This document shows, piece by piece, positions 46,287 to 57,480 of a stretch of DNA of 64,000 nucleotides; within the stretch, counting starts at the first letter, position 1; every line of letters begins with the position of its first letter. The position numbers and the translations under genes were made by a program. Origin of the DNA: Rhizopus arrhizus (taxonomy: Eukaryota; Mucoromycota; Mucoromycetes; Mucorales; Rhizopodaceae). Below the pieces are notes generated by a model that was given only the letters and a program-made list of their open reading frames with translations, did no database searches and was not told where the DNA came from. Location: contig JAKZZE010000012.1 of the NCBI GenBank assembly GCA_024220505.1, positions 1,054,001-1,118,000 of the forward strand. Direction: 5' to 3'.

Positions 46287-49182
46287 TCAGTCTAAAGGAT
46301 ATTTTCTGGTGAAAAGGCCAGGGCGTTTGCTAGTCTTTCTCAAACTATTTAGGATCTTGAGAAAATTCAATACAACTGCTTGATCGCGATTCCAAAGTCT
46401 TCTTTTTATTCTTGTGGTTTGTTGTTTAAGACATATGAGGCTCTTACATCTAGTACTGCATTAGTTACCAAGAATTAATTTAGTTTTTTTTTTCTTCTTC
46501 TTCTTCTTTGGGTTACCTCAACAAACCATTGTATAGTACATCTGGCTTCTTTTTCTGTTTGTTTGACAAGGTTTTGAATTTTTCTAATTCATTTTCACAG
46601 GTTGGGCAATAGGAAGATGTTTTGTATGCACTGATTAAGTAGAAAACAAATCCGTTCTTCTTTAATATCCTGATTAACCCCTTGTTTGTCGTTTCTTGAT
46701 ACTTGATATTAGGGGCGGACCAATCTCCAAAAACTAAGACAGCATCTTGACCAAACTTTGTTTTTAAGCTATGCACCAATTTTTGATCATTCTGGTCAAA
46801 GAAGGGTTTACTTGAAAACTTCAATTTTCAAAAAGGTAAAAGTTGTAGCTTTTCTAATGCTGTACTGATAGTCTTTTTGTAATTGCTTTACTGTGGTCGT
46901 TTATACATTTCTTTTGCCTACCCTAGAGCTTTGCTTTTCTCACTATCATCTAGTCTTTCTGAAATATGCTTTTGTTGTAGCATTATTTGTAGGTAGATAG
47001 CATACAGTTGAGACTTTACATAGCTATCAGTGGAGTAATTCTCAGATTGAGGGGAAAAACCACGGATTCTTGCTATGAATAGATTTGCATAGTACAAATT
47101 GCATTTTTGGTCGACCAGAAAGTCAAATTCGGATTCAGGGAAATATGTTTATTTAGACTTTGTTGTCACATTTCCATAATATTCGTACAAAGTGTTTTTT
47201 ACTGATGCTCTTGTTTTAATGTACTGTACGAACTTTTTCAAGTTTACAGAGTTAGATTCAGATCTAGAAAGGATTGCTTCGGCTTTCTGGATCACAAAAG
47301 GTTGAGTAAACTTTCTTAAATATCTAAATTGCCTCGAACATTTTGAGCGGTTGTTCTTGGTAAATATAAGTGTTTGTTTTTCTTCAGCAGTGCTGGTTTC
47401 TTTCATGTAGTACATCAAATCCCGTCTTCCAGGGTCTATCAAACATACTTGCCTTCAGTGCTCTTTAAGTCGGCTTGATCTAATACTTCAATATACTCTG
47501 TTTGATTACCGTCCACTTTCTTTTCAGTGCTGGTTTTAGGCGGCTTTCTGCTTGTATCAGTGTTTTGCTTTATTATGGAGACACCGACTCTATCTATTTC
47601 GAGAGTTCCTTGGAATCGCAAAGGCTTTTGAAATCCTTGATGTTTGAATGCCTCTTTATTTAGGTCTACGATGGTATCCCATATCTCAAATTTGCTTCCT
47701 GTTTTTGGATTCTTTTTGCTCTTGAGAACATAGTAATGGATTATTTTACTATCCAACGTCATGTAGCAAGGAATAAAGGTGGTACGTAGCGGGAAACAAG
47801 CAAAATATTTCGTCTGTTCAGCTTCAGTCAATTCAGCAAGTCTAAAGAAGGCTTTGAAATGATTTTTTGGGCTAGCCATAATGCCATAGTAAATCGAGTT
47901 CTCTTCAAAAGTGTAGTCCTCTGGGTAACTTGAGAGAAAACCATTTAATTGCGTTCTTAATTGATCATCTAAAAGAACAACTTCAGACGCCTCTTTTTTT
48001 GCGATGGCAAGCTTCACCTGATTGCAAAGTCGATAAATCTTCTTTCGGATAGCTTCTTTTATCGCTTTGCTACTAGATTTGTTTGCTTGCATTTCTCCTC
48101 CGAGACTCTCTGCCTTTTCCTTCTTTTTAAATAACTTGTTTATCAAACCACGCAGCCTGCTTCTAAAATGAGCTTTGATGTTATTATAGTAGGTCGTTTG
48201 GATCTTCGTACACTCGTACAAGGCTATTTGCTGAGCATATGGTAAGTTTGGGGGAGTATAACCAGCGTCTTCAAAGTAAGCTTCTTTATATTTTGATATC
48301 AATCGCCTATAGTTTTTGGTCGTATCCTTCAGTCTTGTGCTATTTCCACCCTTTGAGAGAACAAGACTCAGAAAAACTTCAACAAAAAATCTTTTGTCAC
48401 ATAGTTGTTCAACTCAAAATTTTCATTTATTGCCAGTTCTTGTAAATATATGTACTTTGTGAAGGCAAAGGTATGTGTAACTAGTAAGTTGGTAGTGTGA
48501 ACCAAATCATACAATGGCTGTAAATATGCTGGTTTCCAAATATTCTTTACAGTCGTTTTAATTGTCATCACACGCTTGCTTATCTTCTTAGGGCCTTCTT
48601 TAATGTCACTTGCCTTGTCAATAGGCACAGGACAAAAGCTTGACTTGACAGAAGCTGCAGCTGACTTGAAAGCAGTTGGAACAGGTTTACTAGGCTTGGG
48701 GGAATTTAGACTTGTTTTAGAAGCAGTTATGCTTGACTCCACAGCAGCAGAAGTTGATTTGGTGATACAAAAAGCAGACTTGGTTGATTCATCCAAAAAG
48801 AGTCTTTTGACGACAGGTGCATCAAAATCGTCACTGCTATATTCATGATCATAGTCATCAAGAGTGATCTTATTGAACATGGTAGGTTCATCTGTTGAAA
48901 AGATACCAGTACTACTTGTAGTAGTAACTTCAGAATCTGTAGCTTTTCCTTTGCCTTTGAGCCTCTTTTGTGATTTACTCTGTGGAGTATTTTCCATACC
49001 TATGATGGTGTTTCATACGTTAGACTGGCTGTTTACCTATATCAAGTTTGACAATGCAACTTACTTTTTCTTTTTCTAGCTATTACAACTGGTTGAAAGT
49101 CGTCATCTGAGTTGACTTCTACATATAATTCAAACGAGTCTATAATGGTATCAATTTTGTGGTCAGTGACATTTCGATCCAT
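46287..49182 (-). pseudogene. Fanzor (eukaryotic TnpB-like RNA-guided nuclease), inactivated
   Basis: Exon 1 is 49182-49065. A 65-nt intron (GTAAGT...ATAG) leads to exon 2 at 48999, in frame (ARKRKSMENTPQ). The N-terminal 230 residues are Ser/Lys-rich, as in many Fanzors. The core spans 48480-46287: RuvC-I reads LIDPGRRDLM (about 47440), then VLVFGDWSAPN (about 46735), the zinc finger TSSYCPTCENEL (about 46610), the end of the finger NGLLR, and RuvC-III LWNRDQAVVLNF (about 46390-46355). Breaks: single-base losses in T-runs near 48380 and 47440, at least five in-frame stops below 47150, and an AAG/A-run insert near 46500 splitting the second zinc-finger half. The motif usually reading D-E-x-x-T-S has Ala in the Glu position (SAYKTSSYC). 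Clearly a dead copy. Confidence 0.9.
49000..49064 (-). other. Intron in the Fanzor 5' region
   Basis: A donor GTAAGT at 49064 and acceptor ATAG ending at 49000 bracket 65 nt. Splicing joins a 39-codon exon starting at ATG 49182 to the longer frame, through a split Ser codon. Retention of a usable host-type intron shows the gene has adapted to eukaryotic expression. Confidence 0.65.
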
Positions 49183-49789
49183 TCTTAGATATGGAGCCTA
49201 CCGTTTTCGCTCTTAGATGGCTTCTTTTGGTTTGAAGAGAATAAAGTATCCTTTTGCTTTCCTTTCACTTTCTAATGTGTTTTCACGAGTGAAATATACG
49301 AACAAAAAGAAAAAGTGTCTCCAGAAATTGCTTTAAATGTTGAAAAGAAACATTCCCATCCCATTTATATAGATTAATTCAAACACAGCTACAATGGAAT
49401 AAAAGCAATGTGCCTACATTGAGCTTACACCATGTAGTAGCTTGCAATAGAAGATACTTGTTTTCTAGATTCACATAGAATAGTAGTTACACATAGTAGG
49501 TAGGACTCGAGAAGTTATTAGCGTCTGAATGTGTCAAGTTCTTTATGTTTTTTCACCAAACTTCAATGATAAATATGTTAAGAACATAATTGATGAGCAT
49601 AAAATGTTGGACCATCATCTTGTAATGTCACTGCATAATAATGATATATTCACTGATCAAAATCCCCATTAAAGTTCCTTTGCTGAGCCCAATAAAACTG
49701 TTTTAATCATACCAATTCTCGCAAGATTTATATTCTAAAAGGTATGATGTTATGAAGATAGCACAGTATAATTTTAAAAACATGTTCAC

Positions 49790-50901
49790 ATGGATGTTTT
49801 ATTACAACAGTGGATGATTTGACTAGAGAAACCATAAAGAACTTGATTACAAGCATCAGCACTTTGACTCGATAAGTTTTCATTCGACGATGTTTGAGCT
49901 TTCCTTTAACTATAGCCTAAAACTGCTCAATAGGGTTGAGCTCTGGCGAACAAGGAGGTAAGTGCATTACTCTATAACCTCCACTCTCAATTTTTCTTAT
50001 CATTGGATGAGACTTATGAATAGTACAGTAATCCATTACAAGATAATCATCCATAAGACCTTCGTCCATGTCCATGATATCAAGAAGTTCACATATAAAT
50101 CTTACAAAGTGGGCAGTAGTTGTACCTTTTGCTACTGGCTTGTTATTCTCGATGGCAGTACTCTTCTCCACATCAATGTACTTTATAGTAGGCTCTTTAA
50201 TAATAATGTCGCCTGCCCTTTGCTCTTTGCCTCCTGCAAACTTTCTTTTTTTTTATTATTTGGCAGCCTACAAGTTATTGTCATAGTTTCTTGTCATAGG
50301 GTCGAAGGTTGGGTTCTTTATTGAAATGAGCATGTTGTTTCTCAAGTAGTGGTTCATTTGAGTCAAGTCTTCAAACTGCGATTTCCGAGAAAGAATAATA
50401 TCATCAGCACAAAGTTGTGAGTCTTTTTCTATTATTTGTTGAATGTGCTACTCATGATCAGGAGTCAGTGAGTTGGGTCGGCCGGGATTTCTTTGCAACT
50501 TTTTGTAATCTACCTTCCCAGTTTCTTAATAGTGTTTTCACCAGCGCATAGCAGTACGAGGATTAATTCCAAGATCCTTTGCATGCAAAGTCACTTTTCC
50601 TCTTTCCGTAGGACCCTCGATCATTCAGTCAATAAATATCTCTCTGGTTTGGTCGTTGTAGTCTTTGTAGACGCTGCTTTCTTGACCACTTCTATAGCCT
50701 TTTTTGTTGAATATTTTGCAGTAGTTTCTTTCTCTGCTGGTTTGAGATTCAAATAGGACTTTTGGCTCGTTATGGTTTCAAGTACTACGTTTGAATCACT
50801 GATTTCGGTTAACACGCCTTCCATCGGATCGAAGACTCTCTCTCCATCCTTATTGTAGATATTATTGTGTTTGTCTTCATAAAAAATGTATTTTTTGCCA
50901 T
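49790..50901 (-). pseudogene. Tc1/mariner (IS630)-like DDE transposase of the Fanzor element, decayed
   Basis: Read from about 50901 downward with several frameshifts. A helix-turn-helix-like part (VTLHAKDLGINPRTAMRWW, with GRPNSLT after it) lies at about 50610-50470. The catalytic part at 50171-49917 shows DYLVMDYCTIHKSH (second acidic residue) and HLPPCSPELNPIEQF (third acidic residue), the classic IS630/Tc1/mariner signature. A TAG directly after IEQF replaces the usual Trp, and the frame then continues AIVKGKLK. The first acidic motif falls in a degraded stretch. The enzyme cannot be made intact. Confidence 0.8.
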
Positions 50902-51107
50902 TTTATTCAATTGTTAGAACGAAAGGAAAGAAATAAAGCTTTTACATCATAGCCGACAATAATCCCTCAGTAACGCCAATTTGACTTGGCCCAAAAAGAC
51001 AAAGTAAAATTTTAAGGCCGACAATTATTTGCTAGCAAACTGCCAAATATTCGTCAGATATCGCCATTTATTTTTCGGAATGGACAAAATCTACCAGCTC
51101 CACTGTA

Positions 51108-51425
51108 TAAGAGCCATTCTTTACAACTTGGTTCTCGACTTGGTTATAATGGCTTTGATTTCATAATCTGATATGTTAATTTTTATGGTATACGATTATA
51201 AAGCAACTTAACAAGATATCATCCTTAATGTATAAGATTGTACAACTATTTTTTCGGCATCCAAATTTTGACTATCAAGTTTGTATTGTTCCTCTGCACT
51301 TTGCATCAGCTTAAATCGAAAGTTGGCCAGAGCAATTTTATTGGATAAACGGGGTTTAGTTTGGAAAAGTAGAAATGCTACAAGGCACACATACAGTGAC
51401 TTTAATTTCTTTCCGTACTGGCCCC
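51108..51425. promoter_or_regulatory. Pet117 upstream region
   Basis: A 318-bp interval between the Fanzor element and the Pet117 start. A minus-strand open frame (51456-51208) crosses it and overlaps the gene start. It reads KLMQSAEEQYKLDSQNLDAE near its end and could be a small overlapping gene, but I could not support it. Confidence 0.4.
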
Positions 51426-51736
51426 ATGTCAACAAAAGCAAAATTGACACTTGCAAGCTCTGTAGCTTTTTGTATTGCTTCAGTTACTGGTGTACATTAT
51501 ATACAAAACTCTGAAAAAGAAGTAAGCTCAAATACAACCAAAATGAGAAACTCATTCTTTTATAGAATTTAAGAGCAGGTGTTTTACAAGACGAAGAAAG
51601 AAGAAAAAAGAAACAAGAACAGCAAGCACTCAATATGAAAGAATTACAAGAACAAAATGAATTACATGAAGCCTTATTAAAGACGCAGTCAGTAACCATG
51701 TTGCCTTCAAATGATCCAGTTTCCAAACAGGAATGA
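51426..51736 (+). CDS. PET117: Pet117-like cytochrome c oxidase assembly factor
   Basis: A small mitochondrial inner-membrane-associated protein needed for complex IV assembly. Exons: 51426-51521 and 51566-51736, a 44-nt intron, 88 aa. The N-terminal hydrophobic segment (LTLASSVAFCIASVTGVHYI) is followed by the family block ENLRAGVLQDEERRKKKQEQ and a coiled tail (MKELQEQNELHEALLKTQS). The ATG at 51426 is chosen because MSTKAKLTLASS is the family start. Upstream in-frame ATGs would add unrelated residues. It converges on the eS31 gene with 43 bp between stops. Confidence 0.88.
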
Positions 51737-51779
51737 TTTACAGATTAATAAAAAAAAACTTTTTATTCAGTAAAAAAAA

Positions 51780-52247
51780 TTAGGCACTTTCACCCTTTTG
51801 GAAGACATAGGTCAAGTGGCATTTACCACAGTATTGACGATCCTTATGCTTGGCCATAAAGACACCAGCACCACAAGTGGCATTAGGGCATTCGCGACGA
51901 AGACGAGTAATCTTGCCAGATTCATCAACCTTGTAGTACTTCAAGATAGCCATCTTAACCTTCTTGCGCTTATGCTTGATCTTCTTGGGTGTAGTGTAGG
52001 TCTTCTTCTTTCTCTTCTTACCACCACCCAACAACTCGGCATTTAAGTTCAAGGTGTTGTTGTTGGCAATACCGTAAAGAGCAAGCTCGCCTTCAATAAG
52101 AGGCTTACCAGCATAGGACAAGCATTGAGAGTTGACAGGGAGACCTTCACGTTCTTCAATCAAGGACTTGACGGCAGCAACGGAGGTGTTGGAAGAGACA
52201 TTTAAGGTAAGGGTGTTACCTTCAAGAGACTTTACGAAAACTTGCAT
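51780..52247 (-). CDS. Ubiquitin-like / ribosomal protein eS31 (S27a) fusion
   Basis: A precursor cleaved into a ubiquitin-like tag and small-subunit protein eS31. Single exon, 155 aa from ATG 52247; an upstream in-frame ATG (52274) would add nine residues and is not favoured. The eS31 part is normal: basic linker [40 protein letters not shown], and the zinc ribbon C-x4-C-x14-C-x2-C (ECPNATCG ... YCGKC). The ubiquitin part (1-76) is very divergent: [17 protein letters not shown] at the start and ending ELLGGG. It keeps Lys6, Lys27 and Lys48 but has Asn at 11 and 63, Leu at 29 and Arg at 33, lacks Arg72 and Arg74, and has Ser at 44. Confidence 0.92.
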   Translation of the reverse strand: MQVFVKSLEGNTLTLNVSSNTSVAAVKSLIEEREGLPVNSQCLSYAGKPLIEGELALYGIANNNTLNLNAELLGGGKKRKKKTYTTPKKIKHKRKKVKMAILKYYKVDESGKITRLRRECPNATCGAGVFMAKHKDRQYCGKCHLTYVFQKGESA

Positions 52248-52565
52248 TGGTTCAGATAACTCGATTATTTTCAACGACTAGTTTGTATTAATTCTGTATT
52301 TTAGTGCAGAAAAAAATCTATTGGCACTTCCATTAGCAAAGTGGTTATGAAACCAAGGTTCTCTCAACTCACCTTCCTCACTATCTGTTGAAGTTGTATG
52401 AAGAAAAAGAAAAAAAAACAAAAAAAATTTTAAAAATTTTTACTGTGATTTGCACAAACCAATTTTCATTGGTTTACACTGATGACGCAAAAATTCACGT
52501 GACCAAGCTGAATCAAAAATGAGAGTCTTCTCAATCCTGTCGTTTTCTTTTTTTTATTATTTGTA
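52248..52565. promoter_or_regulatory. Divergent promoter between eS31 and Rsc7/Swp82 genes
   Basis: A 318-bp interval between two start codons on opposite strands. It holds an A-rich/T-rich tract (52391-52445) and an ACCAATTTTCATTGGTTT inverted repeat near 52458-52475. Individual sites are not assigned. Confidence 0.5.
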
Positions 52566-53670
52566 ATGTTGCAAAAAGAAGGACAAAAGCGAAAACGATC
52601 AAGAAGTGGCAGTCGAGGTGTGGATACAAAAGATGATTTGAATTATGTAGATGAAGAAAGTGAATTATCTTCAGGCGATTTAAGCTCAAGTGATTTGGAC
52701 CTTACACATGATTTCACTACATATACACCTAGAAAAAGGGGTAGACCCAAAGTTCATGAAAAAGCAGCACAAAATGACATATCACCACCGCTTGCAGTTA
52801 ATAATGGTAGTGGATATGTGAGTGAGATAGATGAATCAGGCGAAACAAAGATAGATAAATTCGGTAGACTTTTAGGAGGTAATGGAAAGAAACACACACG
52901 AAAAATTAAAAAAGTATGCTCATTTGAATAAAGGTCGTGAATATAGAGTGCCTGTATTTAATTTGCCAACACGAGGAGAGACTTTATATATGTTTTCTAA
53001 GGATCCAGCAGCATTACTTGGATATCGAGATAGTTTTGTGTTTCTAAAGAGAAATGTAAACTTAGTTAAAGTTCATATCAACAATGTCGAAAAAGGATAT
53101 CTGGTTGATTCAAGGCAGCTACGATCCTCATTCCGTACGCGTGAAATATCTGTGGTGACAGCAAGATCAGTTTTTAAACAATTTGGTCATCGCATCATAC
53201 GAAAAGGACGTAAAGGAAGAGATGATTACTTTTATACAGAAGAAGTGGATGAGCCAGAAGAGGATATATTGTCTGATGATGGAATGAAGAGACCAAACGA
53301 GAATAATATAAATAATAGATTAATATCTGCAAACACAACAATAACACAAACAAACATAAGCAGTTTTGGTACGAATATGACTACATTTAATAATACTGTA
53401 CAACCAATAGCAATGTTGGGCAAAAATAGGTTACAGTACAAAACAGCAAATCAATATATGAATGAATTAAATTGGGTACACTGTGCAGCATTAACTGCAC
53501 GACAGTTTAATAGTTCATTATTTTCTTACCGTCGATCAAATCCGACTAATTATGATTTACTTACCAATGTTTATCAAATACCTAAAAATAAGCAAGTATT
53601 TAATGAAGAGAAACCCATCATCAAGAAAAAACTAGATAACAATACCCAAAGAAACCCTTTTCCTTATTAG
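52566..53670 (+). CDS. Rsc7/Swp82-type chromatin-remodelling subunit
   Basis: A subunit of SWI/SNF or RSC remodelling complexes. Exons: 52566-52878 and 52934-53670, a 55-nt intron, 349 aa. The N-terminus is charged with an AT-hook-like PRKRGRPKV (about residue 58). The family core spans the intron: DKFGRLLGGREYRVPVFNLP, then YMFSKDPAALLGYRDSFVFL, VVTARSVFKQFGHRIIRKGR and DDYF. The exon join (GG|GT) is fixed by that core. The C-terminus has an Asn/Thr-rich linker followed by QYMNELNWVHCAALTARQFN and YDLLTNVYQIP, the second conserved block. Complete and intact. Confidence 0.92.
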
Positions 53671-53743
53671 AACTACCTTTTTGCTCGCATTATAATATAA
53701 AAAATCATTACATTTTTTATGAATTTCTTTTTAATTGTTCAAA

Positions 53744-53969
53744 TACACTCTTTCCGGAAATTATTGGCACACAAATTGAAATTATTTTGGGACATTGGGA
53801 CAAAAATCGAAAATGGTTACATACAAAAATCAAAATTGACTTGGGACAAGAAACTTTGACTTCCAGAATCAGAGATGCTTGCAATAATGTGCTTATCAGT
53901 GACTTACGTGGCTTTTGTGAGTATTCTGTAGCTAAGTTCTCTGAATGTTTACAAAGAAAACCAATTTAA
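53744..53969 (+). mobile_element. Fragment of a Tc1/mariner-like element (end plus transposase C-terminus)
   Basis: Begins TACACTCTTTCCGGAAATTA, very like the ends of the elements at 2413 and 41615. It then reads in the plus frame to TAA at 53969 with IRDACNNVLISDLRGFCEYS and KFSECLQRKPI, which has the look of a Tc1/mariner transposase C-terminus. The body and second end are missing, so it is an internal-deletion or truncated relic. Identity of the protein tail is inference. Confidence 0.55.
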
Positions 53970-54099
53970 TAAATTTGAGAACGTCCCAACCATATTTAAA
54001 TCTTTTTCTTCCTGCAAAGTCTCGGCAATTCCAGCAAAGGATTAGAATGACAAAAGAAGCGATCGACCAAATGGGCGTTTTTTTTTTTGGTGATCATCA

Positions 54100-54560
54100 T
54101 GTGTTTTCGAATTGGTAGTTTGGATGCGGTTTGCTTGCATTTTCTTGTCGCATTTCATAGATTGGGATGCTACAGTAATGCCGCATCAGTTGGATATAGT
54201 TTCCGATTATTTTTGCCTTTCAGGTACAACAACAGTCTCAGTATATTTTATTCTATTAAAATTTTTAGTTGAGTTTAATTCTTCTGCCTCTGACGACAAA
54301 CCAACTACAGAAAGCCCTTTTCCATCTGGAATTTCCTCCGCCGATCTGTTGCCCTTTGCCTGTCTCTCCAGCTATAGTGGTTGGATATACATTACTGGCT
54401 GTATGGCGTGCTACCTGGCAGTTGATTTTCAACAATCAACCTTTTGCTCCGTCTATTGTCATTCAAAGCGCCCGTAGGCTCATCCGACAGACTTACCGAG
54501 AAGAACTCTTCCTTCAAGGTCGCGCTCACCGTGCCTTACCTCTTTTCTCATTGAATTAGT
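54100..54560 (+). pseudogene. LINE ORF2 C-terminal relic
   Basis: A plus-strand stretch in two frames. One has FIDWDATVMPHQLDIVSDYF and the other LLAVWRATWQLIFNNQPFAP with ARRLIRQTYREELFLQ, ending in a TAG at 54557. The WRA-W motif corresponds to the tail of the LINE relic at 13167. No polymerase core; broken by frameshift. Confidence 0.5.
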
Positions 54561-56563
54561 CTAGATTACTATTGACAGCTCTTCTTATCCATTCATATCT
54601 CCACCAATCCAACAAAAAAAAAATACATATATATGTGTTTATATATTATTGCATATACTTTTAACATTGAAAAACCCAAAAACAATTATCGTGACTTGAT
54701 TATATCGTCACATCAATAAACTTGAGCTTTGCCTCCTTAAAAAAAAAAGTTGAGTTTAATTTCTTTCTTATTAGCATAAAGCTATATTCGTCAAACATTC
54801 TCCCTTGATATATTTAAATATGTTCATAGTATACGGTTTTCTAAAAGTATACAATTAAGCAACAAGTGTTACAAATGGGGAAAACCTTGTTACCTTGTTA
54901 TTCTTGAAAGAGCGTTCAAGTGTTGTAGGGCCGAACATGGCAATTGAACGTAAAATATGAACCTATTTAGAACTGCTGTATTACTTCGAAATTTGAGAAA
55001 ATTTGTATAAAAATATTGATGTTACAATTAATAAAATGTGTGTTCCTTTATCCCCAATCCTCAACTATCCCCGTGCGAAACAGTAGAATCGTATGTTATA
55101 GTCAAGGATTTTAGAGCTTTAGTAAATTTTTGATTATCCCAGTGCAAGTCATTGAAAAATCCTGTGCTATTTTATTGTCATCTGCTTTTTTTTTCGTAAG
55201 AGTCTGAACCCTCCTTATTATTGGTTAATTATATTCCTCGACTTTTACGTAACACTATTTCAATTTTATTTTTTTAGCTACGTAACCTTCTTGGTTTATC
55301 ACAGAGTATATGAAAATTACAGCTCTGCTAATCTTCAATTTGCTCTACTGACATCCGTAAGAGTGCGTGTTCTGCTAATGACTGCAGCAACTAGCTGTCT
55401 TGCTCCTCTGGTACTTCACAAGCTTTTATGGCTCTGGACTTTAGACACTTTGATTTATGGTTCTTGTAGAAAGTTCAATCTTGTCTTCAACACTGCAGAG
55501 AGACTTCTCAAACTGCGTTTGCTTTAAATAATGAAATTTTCCCAAGTCGTATTTACTAATTGTCTTATAATAGCCACAATAGCCCACAAGGCATACCGCA
55601 TAAAAGTTACTGTGAATCATACAGCTTTGATGAGATACTCAAGGAACTAGTAAATGATTACAATTTGCGCATACAGTACGCAAGTTCAAGACGGTATATG
55701 TCCTCGCAGGCCTGGCTCAAATGTGTAATCTTTACTTCTTTACCTTTTTTTGCTTTTGCTTTTTCTTTTTCTTCTCTTTGTTAATTGGCAAATAATTTAC
55801 TTATTGGTTAAATAAAATTTCCTTTCATTTTGTTATCCTGTTTACTTGCTTTGCAATAGTTTGTTTATTGGGGAAATAAAGCATTTACTTTTCTTGCAAA
55901 ATCAAAATACTAATCTGGCATATATTTTGTTTACGAGTGCGATCAGTTGCAGTGAGAGGTCCAGCCTTTATTAGACATGATCGAGATGTTTGCTCTGACT
56001 TTACTACTATGTATTCAAAAACTATCATTCGGAGATTTGTTATACCTTTTTGTATAATCACTGCATCATACAAACGACATGTAATGAACAGACTAGCATG
56101 ATAATGTTGCTCTCGCTGACAACTTCTTGACCTTGTCAATAACCTGTTTGAGCGTGTAAAACTTTAAAATTATTCTGATTCTATCAGCTTGAAATATTGC
56201 TAAACAATGGTCTGCTCCTAAAATCCTTCGTATTCTTTTATTAACTACTAAATATACTATCCAAAGCATCAATCTCCGTGTCAGATAATATTCTTATTAT
56301 ATTATAACGTTTGGATACTTGTCATCCTCTTTCTGATAAATTGCTTTGATCATTTATGTTTAGTTTTCTGGTTTCATAATTGATTTTTCTGACAACTTTC
56401 CTTCATCGCGTCATTACTTGCTATCTACTAAAAAAAATAAAATAAACAAGAATTCGCATTTTTTTCTGGTTTATACTACTTTGGTGATAATCTACAAAGT
56501 TTTTAAGAACACTCTAAAAAAGGGCAGAATGAAACAAAAAAAGAGCGGCGTGAAACATTTTAT

Positions 56564-56603
<40 letters not shown>

Positions 56604-56607
56604 TTTT
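54561..56607. other. Gene-free interval with uncertain relics
   Basis: Open frames at 55291-55527 and 55560-55784 (+) and 55885-56139 (-) have coherent but unrecognised translations (for example LVNDYNLRIQYASSRRYMSS). They may be decayed transposon pieces. A pure A-run ends at 56601. No gene can be supported. Confidence 0.4.
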
Positions 56608-57480
56608 TTCCTGAACATGTTCAGGTTAAAGATTTTGTTTTATATAATTAGGAAGATATTTGCAGGCGACTAAAAAGTAATTATTGCATCTTCAAGTAAA
56701 AAGAAAAAGAATAAGGTACAAAAAAAGGAGCCTGAGAAATAGAAAAACTCTAAAAAAAAAGATAAAGAAAAAAGATCAGATTGGCTGCCTACTTCCACAA
56801 CTTAGCTGACCTACTGTCACAACCCAACGATAAGGACTGTTAATGGCTTTACTTTCGTGGGGGATCAGCAGGAGACAGACAAAGAAGGGTTTCAGTCAGG
56901 GTGACGAGAAGAACGAGAATATCATAAGGCACCAGGAGAAGGGTCAATAGCATAGAAGCTATCAGGACGGCAGAGATGTTGGATATGCCAGAGGATAAGA
57001 AGCAGTAACAACTACCAAGAAGGACAGCGAGCTGATCGACCAAGAGGCAACGAGAAAAGAGCAAAGTCAATGGGGTAAGGCCCTTCAGGACAGCGAGGCA
57101 GATCAGACCAAAGGAAGGACGGGATTAAATCACACTCGAGAAAGTGACGACGAGAGCGATGATCACGATCACAAGGACAATCTTCTGGCCTACCTGGCAG
57201 CCAATCAAGACACCAACGAACCAAGAGAGAGCGTTCTGCACGAGTGGCAGGAACGTATAAGATGGGATCAACCATCAGAGCAGGGCGACATGCGCGTAAT
57301 AGAACCTGGGTAGTGGAGATGACAAGAGAGATGACTTGGCGCTCACGGTACTGGCGAAAGAAGGTCTTGAGCCGAGTATCGGAGGACGGAAGAGGAGAAG
57401 GCAGAGCCGAGAAGAGCAGATTTTTTTTGAAGATGAATTTTGATTCGAGAGACTGGTAGTGTTGTTCCTGAACATGTTCA
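56608..57480 (-). mobile_element. 5'-truncated LINE insertion with perfect 16-bp target duplications
   Basis: TTCCTGAACATGTTCA occurs at 56608-56623 and again at 57465-57480, bracketing 841 bp. The insert carries a minus-strand LINE ORF2 tail (57460 to about 56840), with VDPILYVPATRAERSLLVRW and a ribbon-like CPCDRDHRSRRHFLEC. It resembles the tail of the LINE at 20595-22684 (VDPILWLPMTPVERSRLLR). In-frame stops interrupt it (for example after ARCPSW). The minus-strand 3' end abuts the left duplication without a clear poly(A) tail. Confidence 0.7.

Larger units (their letters stand above)
46052..51107 (-). mobile_element. Mariner-like transposon carrying a Fanzor gene and a DDE transposase
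   Basis: The ends are inverted: TACAGTGGGGCTGGTAAATT on the left (46052) and, reading inward from 51107, TACAGTGGAGCTGGTAGATT on the right. About 22 of the outer 25 bases match. TA at both edges is the target duplication, giving an element of about 5,052 bp between them. The order on the minus strand is right end, transposase (50901-49790), Fanzor (49182-46287), then about 230 bp to the left end. Both genes are broken. This is the known arrangement of Fanzor1-type elements associated with Tc1/mariner transposases. Element boundaries are firm. Confidence 0.9.

Noticed and set aside
51208..51456. 82-residue minus-strand frame overlapping the Pet117 start
   Set aside because: It overlaps a confident gene and its promoter. 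Some helical character at the end but no family recognised, so it is mentioned only in the interval entry.
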